Source: Costus lasius
Taxonomy: Eukaryota; Streptophyta; Magnoliopsida; Zingiberales; Costaceae
Assembly: GCA_027563935.2 (NCBI GenBank)
Contig: CM050446.2
Coordinates: 33,731,501-33,795,500 of the forward strand
Length of the DNA: 64,000 nucleotides
Direction of reading: 5' to 3'
Both the position numbers and the translations under genes were made by a program. This document shows positions 32,758-43,844 of this stretch, in pieces; positions within the stretch are counted from its first letter, which is position 1, and each line of letters opens with the position of its first letter. The notes beneath the pieces were generated by a model. It worked only from the letters and a program-made list of their open reading frames with translations. It had not been told where the DNA came from and made no database searches.

Positions 32758-33405
32758 CATTATGTTTCCTTCGAGGGAAGGAAAAATAGAGGGGAAGAAA
32801 ATATGGAAAGGAAGGAAAAAATGATGGGAAGAAAAATTTGTCACGTGCTTCTCAGGTGAAATATTCACTAGTGAGTAGATCACCGTCGGTAGGAAGGGGT
32901 GCACAGTAGCAGGGAGGATGGTTGTGCTTCCTTCAAGGGAGCGCGGGGTGGGCTCAGTGAGAGGCAGAGTAGTAGGAGGCAAGGATAGAGGTAGAGTGAG
33001 CTCGGCAATAGGCGGGCGAGCTCAGAGGGAGGCAAGGTGAGAGGCGGGGTGAGCTCGGCAGGAGGTGGGGTGAGCTTGGCGAGAGGCAGGAGGTTGGGTG
33101 AGCTTAGTAGGAGGCAAGGCGAGAGGCGAGGCGAGCTTGGCGAGAGGTGGAGCAATGGGAGATGAGGCGAGAGAGCAGATGGAGAATGCGAGAAGAGTCG
33201 GGCGAAAGGGTAGATGGAAAAGACATGAGAGAAGATTTTTTTCCCTACCCTTTTCTGCCCAATTCAAACGGATTAGAAATGGTGAAAAAAGTTTAGATTT
33301 TTCCTTCCACTTTTCCACTCAAACTTTTCCATCTGCCTAAGGAAATAGCGGAAAACTCCTTTTTCTTTCCTTTCCCTCTAGTTTTCCTTCCATGAAAACA
33401 TAGTA
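32758..33405. mobile_element. Non-autonomous DNA element with TTA duplication, 648 bp
   Basis: The ends CATTATGTTTCC... and, reverse-complemented, TACTATGTTTTC... form an imperfect terminal inverted repeat, continued by a matching ggaaggaaaa and tagagg block on each side. TTA is present at 32755-32757 and 33406-33408, and removing the insert restores the copia LTR phrase seen in other copies. TTA duplications are typical of PIF/Harbinger (Tourist-like) elements; assignment is tentative. The interior (32880-33200) is a G/A-rich run of gaggcg and gagctcgg repeats with chance open frames on the other strand, no transposase. Confidence 0.65.
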
Positions 33406-34541
33406 TTAGACTTGAGGTTATCAGCACTCACATATGATGAATAATATACTATGATATAACATAACATTTTTAGATAACTTGGGATTCATAACAACTATAA
33501 GTGGATATATCATAAGTTATATGTAAAATACGAGTGACCAATAGAGAATTTACACCTTCCTTCTAAAGGAAGTATGGTAATCTAGGGAACCCTCACATAG
33601 ATGTATAATAGAGAGTATATGATTATACCTATAAGATGGTATTCTCTTGCTCAAGTTACCCCCACACAATTGGAATAGCACTTGTCTAGTTTAGGGTTAT
33701 TAGAAGACAAAGAGATTATTTTGCATATAAGGAAACTTTGTTATTGGCTAGGAGTTGTTGGCTAGCAATATTTTTCTATGACTTAGATAGCAGTAATGTG
33801 TTGCTAGATACCTCGCACTACTTATGATGACTTATTTAGTTCATCATTACTAACATCAAATAGAACCAATAGCGTTGCACACGCAGACACTTGAAGGTCA
33901 TAATTTGATTAGATAATCTTGGATCAAATTATGGATTAATTCAAGTCCATTTGGGACATTGGAGATGTTAGATCAAGATATAATTGAATAGATTGTTTAT
34001 ATAGTTTGATCTACAATGAGAATGGGGCTAAACACTCATTCCAAGTGATCTAGATGAGTTATTTGTGCTTCAAATCCAATAAAGAGACAGACACTAGAGC
34101 TTGGGGCACTAATGAGACCTAAGCAGGAGGCTAAGTACATTGAAATGCACCGGATATGCCTCATTGGCCCTTGAGGATAGAAGCAGAGGCACGCATGGCT
34201 TTAGTAAAAGGGTGCAAGAGTGTATTGGATCACCTCATTGGGCCACTTGCAAATAGACACCATCCCCCTTGAAGGAGGCACCAACGTGGATAGTGGCCAT
34301 GCCCAAGCCTAGGTGAAAAGCCCAAGCACCAAGTCTAGGCAGTATTGCTTGGTTGGACTTGTGAGGTGGCCGGCCTTGCATGGAAACAAAGAGATCATGT
34401 TGCATGCACTTGCCTCAATGCTGTGAGACTTATTTGGCAAAGGTGATCATGACAAGTAAATTTTTGGAAGCTTCTTACGTGATGGAAATTTGTGCCAACA
34501 CATTGGTGCAATTACCTTGCGTTAGTTAACCATGCCATTTA

Positions 34542-34916
34542 GGCCTTGTTTACTTGGGGGGGGAGGGGGGGGGGGGGGGAGGGGAGTTAGAAGAAAAGAA
34601 AAGAAAGTAGGAAGGAAAGGAGTATAGGCTTGTTTACTTGGGCGGATGGATAGTTTAGAAGGGAAAGTTAGTCATTAATCCCTCCATTTGCTTTCCGCCC
34701 AAATCCGACGGAAAGCTGAAACTATGACTTAACTTTACTAACTTCACACCTAACTATTCACCGCACCGTTACCTATTCTCGCTCAATACGAGCTTTTCTC
34801 GACTACTCATCCTTGTCGTCGCTGCTCAAGTTCGCCGCCATTGCTCGTTCATGCAGCTACTGCTTGCCCTCGCCGTCGTCGCTCGTATTTAATATTTAAT
34901 ATTTAATAATTTTATG

Positions 34917-34986
<70 letters not shown>

Positions 34987-35154
34987 GAATAAAAAAAATG
35001 AAAATTGGGGTGTATATATCAATCCTTCAAACTTTCTTTCCATCCAAGTAAACACAAGGAAGGAAAATCAATAACACATTCCATCCATCTATTTTTCCTT
35101 TCTTTCCTTCTTTCCTTTCCTTTGTACTTTCCATCCGTCCAAGTAAACACTGCC
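34542..35154. mobile_element. PIF/Harbinger-like non-autonomous element, 613 bp
   Basis: Terminal inverted repeats GGCCTTGTTTACTTGG (left) and GGCAGTGTTTACTTGG (right, reverse-complemented), flanked by TTA at 34539-34541 and 35155-35157. A second GGCTTGTTTACTTGGGCGG start at 34627 suggests a nested or partly duplicated left end. The interior holds a G-run (34556-34579) and a TA microsatellite. No transposase frame, so it would need a partner. Confidence 0.75.
34919..34984. repeat. TA dinucleotide microsatellite
   Basis: About 33 TA units without interruption inside the small DNA element, next to aatatttaat repeats. Likely unstable in length. Confidence 0.9.
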
Positions 35155-35264
35155 TTAGGGAATGCTTGATTTTCTATAATACGCAGGTAGGGGGTCGGGC
35201 CTTAATGCACTAATCTCTTAGCTTTCTTCTTGCGTTGCTGCCCTTTATCTTTTTTCTTCCTTAT

Positions 35265-35716
35265 TGTTAGGCCTGATTCATGGCGGGCCGAGAAGAGAGA
35301 AGCTGAGCTGGGTAGCAGCCCAAGCCCACGACTGAGGCCCAAATCAAGTGCGTGTGAAGATTTTGCAGACGTGAGCTCGAAGTCAGCTTTGGCGTGATCT
35401 CATCCACAGGGGCGAGCGGCAGCGTTGATGCCAAGTTTTCCGGAGGTGCTGACAGAGCTTCGGAGCGGACGATGTGGCTCTACGAGGAGGACTGCGTAGA
35501 CACTGGAGTAGCGGATGGTAGCACGAAGACTTCGTCCACTAGATGACTCTAACGGAGGAATCTGACGCGGAGACGAGTTCTTTGACAGAAGACTTGGTAA
35601 GGGGAGGACGAAGAGGCTCGTCCTCCTTCCCCTTTAAAGTGAGGCAGAGGCTGGCGAGAGGGGTATGGAGAGAGGAGCTGGGAGCCTACAAGAGGAGATC
35701 CACGAGTGTGATACAG
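35265..35716 (+). repeat. Gyp3 5' LTR, first part
   Basis: From TGTTAGGCC to the TACAG duplication at 35712-35716. It continues at 55602. No coding is seen; the DNA here is GC-richer than the surrounding Athila sequence. Confidence 0.75.
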
Positions 35717-37138
35717 TGATAGCTATCCGCAAGTGTACGGATTTATCGAAGTAATAAAAGATTATCATTCCCAACAAGGACTACGTAGCTAAGTACTGAC
35801 TTCTTGATATGTCTGAATTTAGGCGGAATCAATCTTTAGTTGTTCTAACTTCTACTCACGTCACAAACTCAGAAATAGCTTTTTAAGAGACTTGACTTCT
35901 AAAGTGACGGGAATTCATGGGTTCGCCACACTGATAAACATGAATCGTGTAAAAATAACTCAATCAATAAACTTATCTATCCTGAAAGGTACTTTTTCTA
36001 TTATACATATTACCTCCTCTTGGAGCGTAATACGGTATTCAATTAGATCAACCCCCTACTCTCATGACGGCCGACCTAATTAAACCCCTTGAGTTCTATG
36101 AAAAGCAGGTTAATTCCTTCAGACGAATCTAACCTACTCTCGTGATTAGATTCGAAGGCTTAATCAAAATAGGTCGGACATCGCGATTCAGCTCTCGGTC
36201 CTTCTCACTTCGTCTAAGACGTAAGATTACTTGGCCAAGGTAATTTACGGGTTACATGGAATTTCAATTAAATCAGCATGACAAATTTATAAGAAAAGAG
36301 CAATAATGTAAATCAATCCATGAAAATCAGTGGGCTACGCCCAATAATCCCGAAAAAGGTATCTACTTGCTCATATTGCTAAGGAAATACATGTTTATGA
36401 TGAACGAGTGAATATCTTCTAACAATTTGTAAAGAAATCACAAAAAGAACAACGAAACCGCCTTCTCCTCATTCTGGAGATGAGGAAGAGTGGATCGAGC
36501 TTCGAATTCGTGTGAAATCTGGCCGGAGTATGCTCAGAAATCAAGTTATCACCTCTGTCACCGCCGCCGCTTGTGCTCATCCGAATCGTCCCCTTTCTCG
36601 CTTGAAGAATCTGATCTTTTATAGTTAAACCGGTTTGGAACCCATCAGCGAACATTTCTACAAGGTTTGGTTCAAATCCGGTTCGAATCGGTGGAGAAAC
36701 AGGTAAAAAACTCGTCGGGCGGAAGTTTTTACAGTCGGTGATGTGTTTACGGCTGCGGCCGTAAATGTTTCTGTGTATAATGCTTTCGGTCACAGAAAGT
36801 TTCACGGTCTGTGATGGAATTACGGCCACACCTGTGAAAGTTTCTGTTCATTCCGACACTTAGCCGATTTTTGCCTTCCGCTCATCGTCTCCTTCATGGC
36901 TGAATCTACAATTATGGCCAAGGCCTGTGATCTCCTCGGGAATCATGCTTTGGCTTCAAACCCCTCAAAATCCTTCGTTTTTATGTCATTTTACCTATAT
37001 TTTCATTAAAAATAAGAAAAGTGAAGATTCTGTGCAAAGTAAAGCAAAAAAATACTAAAAATAGCACAAAATCATTCAATTAAGCTCAAAATATGATCTA
37101 AAATATAGGCAAAAATATGATGTAAGTGCAATTCATCA
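35717..37138 (-). repeat. Ath1 3' LTR (complete)
   Basis: 1422 bp from TGATGAATTGCAC (37138, minus strand) to TAGCTATCA (35717). It aligns with 54626-55601. A ggccgtaa-centred palindrome block (tttacggctgcggccgtaaa, 36749-36768) lies in the U3 half. The end carries cgtacacttgcgg, like the TRG LTR ends. The open frame at 36419-36829 has no known motif and is shared only as LTR sequence. Confidence 0.9.
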
Positions 37139-37860
37139 AAAACCCTAGACTTAGAATTTTGCTTGTCCTCAAGCAATACCTCGATATGTATGGAGAATGT
37201 AAGGATAAGAATTTCTCAACTGTTTTTGCCCCTAATAACATCCTTAGTCCACAAATTAAGCAATCAATCTTTCTAACTCAAGTAATTCAAGAAAAATCAT
37301 AATAGAAATAAATTCCCAAGAGTTTACAATCCAAGAAAGATAAAATTCACAATTCAAGTCATAATATTCATTCAACACACACTAAATATCAAATACTCTC
37401 ATTTTAATAAATCCATTTCACTTAATAGATAAAATTTTTTACTTCAAGAATTTCAGTGATGTTAAAGATAAGAGATTTTTAAAGCAATTTGGTCTTTAAA
37501 CGGTTATGTGCCCTTTCCTGTTAGCATCATAACATTGTTCAAAGTATACCATAGAGTGGTATAATTTAACTCATAGTCTCAATCATGAAAGTCAGCGGAG
37601 TTGTCCACTGAACCTACAACTTTCTCTTTTTCTCCATTTTTTTTTCTAGAGAAAACCAGTTAGTGGCATGGTATTTAAATCATTGTTATCGATCTTTCTG
37701 CAAGAGGGATAGATATTCACTTTTAAGGTTTTCCCTCTATTACTTGATCATAATAGATTTAAAGTATACCAAATCGTTGTATAATATAACTCATGACCTC
37801 CGATCTCTCAACTAGAGGAGTTGGAGCAAATCTCTGTTAAATAAATATAACTCATGTGAT
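37139..37860 (-). other. Ath1 3' untranslated region
   Basis: Minus strand: a gaggacaagcaaaattctaa block just before the 3' LTR serves as the polypurine tract region and resembles that of TRG. Further in there are two related blocks (tggtatactttaaat near 37762 and tggtatactttgaaca near 37540), a degenerate repeat of about 220 bp. No coding seen. The upper boundary with the Cop4 leader is uncertain (somewhere in 37800-37990). Confidence 0.5.
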
Positions 37861-38512
37861 CCATAAAGAAAATAAAATTTTGAAAACCCATTGGCATCAA
37901 TTTTAATTTTCTTATGTGCCCTACAAAATTACAACGGTCCATTGATAGGGATCCACTCATCAATCTAGTCAGATCCACTGCCCTTGCATGCACCAAGTCC
38001 TAACTGACTCGAGTTGACCTAATGGTCAACCATGCATGCGCCAAGGGCTGAACAACCCTCATGAGTTCTGGCAAGCGGGTGTGACCCCGGGCCTAACTCA
38101 TGTGTGTTCACTAGTCGTCTCAACCAGACCTCGCTACACGCCTTTGATGCAGTCAACCCATAGCCACCTCGTGCTTGCGCACAGGTGCTATCTGGTCAAC
38201 CCATCTAGGTTGTCAGATGGTCTAATCAGACTAATTTGATCTATACTAGATGATGCTTTCAACCCCATCAACCCGTCTAAGGGTTTACAATAGGCGCATC
38301 TTAGATCTCATCGTAGGCGCGCAAGTTAAGTTTTGATAAACAACATGAACCAAGCACCAACAACAAGTCATGCGAAAGCATAAACAAACAACATGCGCCA
38401 CCAACAAGGTATACATCTTATTTTCGCATGAAGAAACTATTAGATCTAAACACTTGCGCAAGCATGGATCACAAGAGCAAACATAGCAATCATATTAGCA
38501 TGCATAAAGCCT

Positions 38513-38524
38513 GCTCTGATACCA
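38513..38524 (-). promoter_or_regulatory. Cop4 primer binding site (tRNA-iMet type)
   Basis: TGGTATCAGAGC on the minus strand, directly following the LTR end (38527), matches the common plant copia primer site complementary to initiator tRNA-Met. Its presence downstream of pol and LTR shows that a second copia body once followed; about 500-650 bp of its leader remain (to about 37860). Confidence 0.85.
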
Positions 38525-38526
38525 AT

Positions 38527-40215
38527 TGATAGAAACCCCTTTCAAGAGGGGGGCGAAACCCTAAGTAGGCGCATATCATGAATTGCGCAAGGAAGCATAG
38601 GGTTTGTTGGGATCTTTTGCATGCCATATGATCAACATCATAACTTGTATAGATAAGAAGTAATTCATACCATAGCCATGAGTGGATGGCGACTTGGAAG
38701 TAAAGATCGAAGGGGATCTTCTCCAAAGAAGACACACACCAAAGTGATGAAGACTTCCTTCTTGCGCACCTCTTGTGCTAGCAAAAGTGCCAAGTTGTCC
38801 TTGTGTGGAGAAGATGAGATCTTTGCTAGGGCGATGAAGCTCTCACACTTGCTTGCGTGAACTTCCCTCTACACGAGAGTGGATCGGCCACACAAAATCA
38901 GAACCGAAATGCGTTTTGGCGTTTACAAGTTAAGTGGCGTTACATGACTTCCAATTATGGAAAGTCATGAAGCCATGCGCTTAAATCCATGCAAACCGCC
39001 CAAAAACGCTTTCATCATGAACCATGCGTTCACACATGTGTGAACCGGTTCAATCCAACGGTTCAATGCGTTTGGTACAAAGATCAAACCAAACCAGCCC
39101 AAGCCATGGTCTAGATCTCTCTGAACCAAATGGTTCAAGATCTAACCGTTCATCTCTTGATGCCTTTGATCTCACCGATCTAGCATCACTACTCTCGATC
39201 GAAGCTTACCGATCTCATGCCCTAATCAATCAAACATGACCAGACCAGATCTCACTTACAATCAGAGTTCAAACTCCTTTAAACTGAATCAAAACAATTC
39301 AGTCCACACGATCTGACTCAAGAAAGCCATATCACCAAATTGTGTGACCCTGAGGGTTTCCTATAAATGTCGGTAACGATAACTTACGTTATCACGACCA
39401 GTGAGGGGTATCTAGCAACACATCACTGTCTCCCGATATAAAGGAAAAAGTCTTCCAAGACTACACCCAAACCACAGCACAAGTGTGAATCAACTTCACA
39501 AGGCATGCATGTATCCTTTGCCTACTGGATGTTCTTATTGGACAAGCGGGTCAAGCTTGTAACTCCAATATGATGAGCATGATCAGATCAGATGAACATA
39601 GTCACCTGGGTATGGCCATACACTTTCACAATCATCTCATCTAGGGGGCCCCTATAGAACATCACACTCCTTCAACAAGGAGACGGCAATCCTATATCTA
39701 TCACTAGTGCCCTAACCTGAATCATAATCATTATCCAAGATAGTCTATAACCATTATATTTCAAATGATATTGAACTACCTCAAAACAATGACAATCATC
39801 ATTTAGAAACACAAGTGATCTCAAGTCAAAGGACATGTGCCACTTGATGCAAACAAGGATTATTCACATTGTGACAAGCAATTGAATATCCTAGTAGGGT
39901 CTGTCCAGTACATCCAATGCACCCATGACTCTACATCTTATTCCATGCTCGAAGCATCCTATAAGATTAGAACACATATTAGTCTCAATCATATCAAGGC
40001 TATCTCATGTTCACCAAGATATCTCGACTAAGGACATTACAGCATGTCAGCCTAGCTGAACAGCATTGAGACATTATTCAGAAGCACACTTATTGCAGCA
40101 AACAATGTAACATACTGAATAACAACCATTGCCTTTATAAACATAAAAGTTTATATACATGATACTGATACAATCCCAAGGCCTCAAACATTAGCCTTAA
40201 GGGCATACCCCAACA
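38527..40215 (-). repeat. Cop4 LTR
   Basis: 1689 bp from TGTTGGGGTATGCCC (40215) to TTTCTATCA (38527) on the minus strand. It is preceded by the polypurine tract aagtgcaagtgggagat and followed by the primer site. The distal half has repeats of the type gaaccggttcacacatg and cgcattgaaccgttgga (39000-39080). A tatatcgggag block near 39430 is a possible promoter. It is distantly related to the Cop2, Cop3 and S2 LTRs. Confidence 0.85.
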
Positions 40216-40235
40216 ATCTCCCACTTGCACTTAAT

Positions 40236-43107
40236 CTAATGGTTGAGAAATCTCAAACCCATATTATTACAGTGCTTCTCATGCTTCTGCTGCGCCAGAG
40301 GCTTGGTAAGCGGGTCAGCCAGATTGTCGTCTGTATGAACCTTGCAGATTTTGATCTCGCCTCGATCAATGATCTCCCGGATCAAGTGAAACCGTCTCTG
40401 TATGTGCTTGGACTTCTGGTGCGACCGTGGTTCCTTTGCTTGTGCTATAGCTCCAGTGTTATCACAGAAGATAACCAAAGGATCTGCACTCGAAGGAACG
40501 ACACCAAGTTCCTGAATGAACTTACGAATCCACACTGCCTCCTTGGATGCTTCCGAGGCTGCAACATACTCGGCTTCTGTTGTGGAATCAGCAACAGTTG
40601 ACTGTTTGAAACTTTTCCACACCACTGCTCCACCATTCAAGCTAAAAACATAGCCTGATTGCGATCGGAAATCATCCTGGTCCGACTGGAACGAAGCGTC
40701 AGTATATCCTTCAATACTGAGTTCTTCCTGACCACCATATATCAAGAACATATCTTTGGACCTCCGCAGATATTTTAAAATGTTCTTGACCGCAATCCAG
40801 TGTGCCTGACCTGGATTACTTTGGAATCGACTGGTCACGCTTAACCCGTAAGCGACGTCTGGGCGAGTACACAACATCGCATACATAATGGACCCAATAG
40901 CCGAAGCATAAGGCGTATTGTCCATTTCATCTTTCTCAGTCTGTGTTTGTGGACACTGACTCTTTGAAAGATTCAGACCATGTCTGACTGGAAGATATCC
41001 TCTTTTAGAATTCTCTAAATGAAATCTCTCCAGGACTTTATCGATGTAAGTACTCTGGCACAGCCCGAGAAGCCTCTTAGATCTATCCCTGTAGATCTTC
41101 ACACCTAATACATAGGCTGCTTCTCCTAGATCTTTCATCTGAAAACATTTTCCTAACCATGCCTTAACAGCATGCAGTTCAGGAATATCATTTCCAATGA
41201 TTAAGATATCATCGACGTAGAGGACTAGGAAAGTAATCACGCTCCCACTAAACCTCTTATATACACACGGGTCATCTTCGTTCTTGATGAAACCAAACTC
41301 AGAGATTGATTCATCAAAACGAATATTCCAGCTTCTAGATGCTTGTTTAAGTCCATAAATGGACTTCTATAACTTGCATATTTTATGACGATCTGATGGA
41401 TTAGTGAAACCTTCAGGTTGTGTCATATACACATCCTCATCCAGTTTTCCATTAAGGAAAGCGGTCTTCACATCCATCTGCCAGATCTCATAATCGTAAT
41501 ATGCTGCTATCGCGAAAAGAATCCGAATAGACTTGAACATGGCTACAGGAGAGAAAGTTTCATCATAATCTATCCCGTAGATTTGTTTGAAACCTTTCGC
41601 TACTAGCCTGCCTTTATAGGTAACCACGTTACCATCTATGTCAATCTTCTTCTTGAAGATCCATTTACAGCCTATAGGAATTACTCCCGGAGGCGGATCA
41701 ACCAAATCCCAGACTTGGTTATCTGACATGGAGTCCATTTCGGCTCGCATAGCTTCAAGCCATCTAGCTGACTCCGGTCCACTGACCGCATCCGCATAAG
41801 TAAGGGGCTCATCATTATCAATGATGTAGACTCCGTCATAGCGCTCAGGCTGTCGACGGATCCTTCCCGATCTTCGCGGTTCCCGTGATATCTGAGCCTC
41901 AGGTTGTTCAGTAACCTGATCTACCGGCTCAGGCTCATCCAACTGTGCTTGACTACTTTGTCCTTCCTCTGGATTCTCATCCAGCTTTATTTCTCTCCCA
42001 CTGGCCTCTTGCAGAAGAAACTCCTTCTCAAGAAAAATGGCCGTCCGAGCAACAAATACCTTGTTCTCTTTGGGATCGTAGAAATAATAACCCTTAGTTT
42101 CCTTAGGGTAACCGACAAAGATGCATTTCTCAGATCTGCTCTCCAGTTTCCCAGAGGCGAGCTTTTTGACATAAGCCTCGCAACCCCAGATCTTAATAAA
42201 TGTCAAGCTAGGCTGTTTCCCATACCATAACTCATATGGAGTCTTTGAAACTGCCTTGGATGGCACTCGGTTTAGTACCTTTGCAGCTGTTTCCAGTGCA
42301 AATCCCCAAAAGGAGTAAGGTAGAGTAGCCTGACTCATCATCGAACGAACCATATCCAGTAAGGTTCTGTTCCTCCTCTCGGACACACCATTCCATTGTG
42401 GTGTTCCTGGCGGAGTGAGCTGTGAGATAATCCCACACTCCTTCAGATAGTCAGTAAACTCTCGACTTAGGTATTCTCCACCTCGATCAGAACGAAGTGC
42501 CTTGATATTTCGGCCTAGCTGATTCTGTACTTCATTCTTGAACTCTTTGAACTTGTCAAAAGATTCACTCTTATGTCTCATCAGATAGACATACCCATAT
42601 CTACTGAAATCATCAGTAAAGGTAATGAAGTACGAATAGCCACCTCTGGCATGTTTACTAAATGGCCCACACACATCACTGTGTATAAGGTCAAGTAAAC
42701 CTGAAGCCCTTTGACCTTTGTGAGGAAAAGGAGCCTTCGTCATTTTACCCATTAAACAAGCTTTGCATGTATCAATCTCCTCATAGGAGAATGATCCCAG
42801 CAGTCCATGATCATGCAACCGCTTAATGCGCTTCTTGTTAATATGGCCTAAACGACTATGCCATAGCAAGGTGCTGTCATCAGCATACTTGGCTTTCTTA
42901 TTATCAATGTTTTGTATAGAATATTCCATGTCCAACATGAATAACCCATTGTTAATTGAACCAGTAGCATAAACAATATTATCAAGAGTAAGATAACACT
43001 TTGAAATCTTGCATTCAAAGGAAAACCCTTTCCTGACAAGAGCAGGAATAGAGATAATATTTTTGGTAATACTGGGTACAAAGTAACAATTGTTTAATTC
43101 TAATACA
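40236..43107 (-). pseudogene. Cop4 pol: integrase, reverse transcriptase, RNase H
   Basis: From the hAT junction the copia frame reads GAG-pre-integrase (LWHSRLGHINKKRIKRLHDH, CKACLMGKMTKAPF), integrase ([41 protein letters not shown], catalytic D, D, E all present), linker, reverse transcriptase (GCKWIFKKKIDIDGN, QMDVKTAFLNGKLDEDVYM, FLVLYVDDILIIGND with YVDD), and RNase H (SIEGYTDASFQSDQDD, AEYVAASEASKEAVWI, FCDNTGAIAQAKE). It ends LADPLTKPLAQQKHEKH at 40236. The only break seen in pol is one TAG at 41367-41369, between CKL and KSIYGLKQAS. It is therefore the best preserved retroelement gene here, disabled by that stop and by the hAT insertion. Confidence 0.85.
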
Positions 43108-43115
43108 ATGCCAGA

Positions 43116-43460
43116 TAGAGGTGGCCATGGGCCGTGCCCGGGCCGGCCCGGGCCCGCCAGAAATCGGGCCGTGCCAGGCACGGCCCGATTGTAATCGTGT
43201 CGTGCCGGGCACGGCACGGCTGAAATTTTCTTCGGCCCGGCACGGCACGCGGCACGATTAGGCGTGCCGTCGCCGGCACGGCTCTGCCGGGCCCGTGGGC
43301 ACGAATCCGGCCCGCGGGCCAGATCCGGCACGCGGGCCTGGCACGGCCCGCGGGCTAACGGCGGCACGTGGGTCAAATACGGCCCAACGGGCCCAATTAG
43401 GCACGCGGGCCGTGTTGGGCCCGGCCCGGTTTCGGCCCGTGGGCCGAATTTGGCCCGTGG
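43116..43460. repeat. hAT left end and GC-rich subterminal repeats
   Basis: After the terminal repeat, short words such as ggcccgggc, ggcacggc and cgggccg recur many times in both orientations. Subterminal motif clusters are where hAT transposases bind; that use here is inference. The frame of copia pol happens to stay open through this segment, giving a meaningless Pro/Arg/Ala-rich peptide. Confidence 0.8.
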
Positions 43461-43844
43461 GCCGAATTTAAAAAAAATATTTTAATAAGTAAATTACTTA
43501 ATTAAAATATATAAAATGTGAAAAAATAAAAAAAAATTGAGAATGTATATTACACAAATTTTTGAAAAAATGTTAAACTTTTATATATTTTAGACCGAAC
43601 CCATTACAGGCTGCCTACGTACCCCACTCAAAGGAGGAATCAGGTCTACGTAGTTCTCTTTTTACAACTCTTTTTACAACTCTTTCTACCACTCTTTCTA
43701 CAACTTTTTTACAACTTTTTTTATAATTATTTATTACAACGTTTATCCATTGGTGCTTCCGCTTGCACTTCCAAGACTTTGTTCATCATCATCCGATGAA
43801 GTTGAATGACCACCTTTATCTTGAAGACGATCTTCAGCATCTAG

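Larger units (their letters stand above)
32406..35264 (+). repeat. Cop3: Ty1/copia LTR with two inserted DNA elements
   Basis: It starts attagtgtgtatgccttgca, the same start as the Cop2 3' LTR, and follows the order of S2: gtgagattgatatgtgggct near 32606, ttagacttgaggtta near 33406, and the ttgctagatacctcgcactac block near 33804. It is interrupted by small elements at 32758-33405 and 34542-35154 and cut at 35265 by the Gyp3 LTR. Without these it is about 1.6 kb. No copia internal region follows in the window. No other feature is seen between 33409 and 34538. Confidence 0.65.

Noticed and set aside
32755..33318. Pro/Leu/Ser-rich frames on the minus strand
   Set aside because: They arise from the G/A-rich gaggcg repeats of the small DNA element and have no homologous frame elsewhere in the window.
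34556..34579. G-run as a telomere-like or G-quadruplex regulatory site
   Set aside because: A plain homopolymer run inside a small transposon; it may be slippage or a sequencing artefact, and no spaced G-tract pattern is present.
36419..36829. Open frame of 136 codons in the Ath1 3' LTR, partly shared with 54918-55244
   Set aside because: It is shared only because both are LTR copies; the second copy has a different end and there is no known motif or start context, so no selection can be claimed.
43116..43376. ATG at 43376 as a true start of copia pol
   Set aside because: The first 85 or so codons come from the hAT end; copia sequence begins only at the target duplication, so this is not the natural start.
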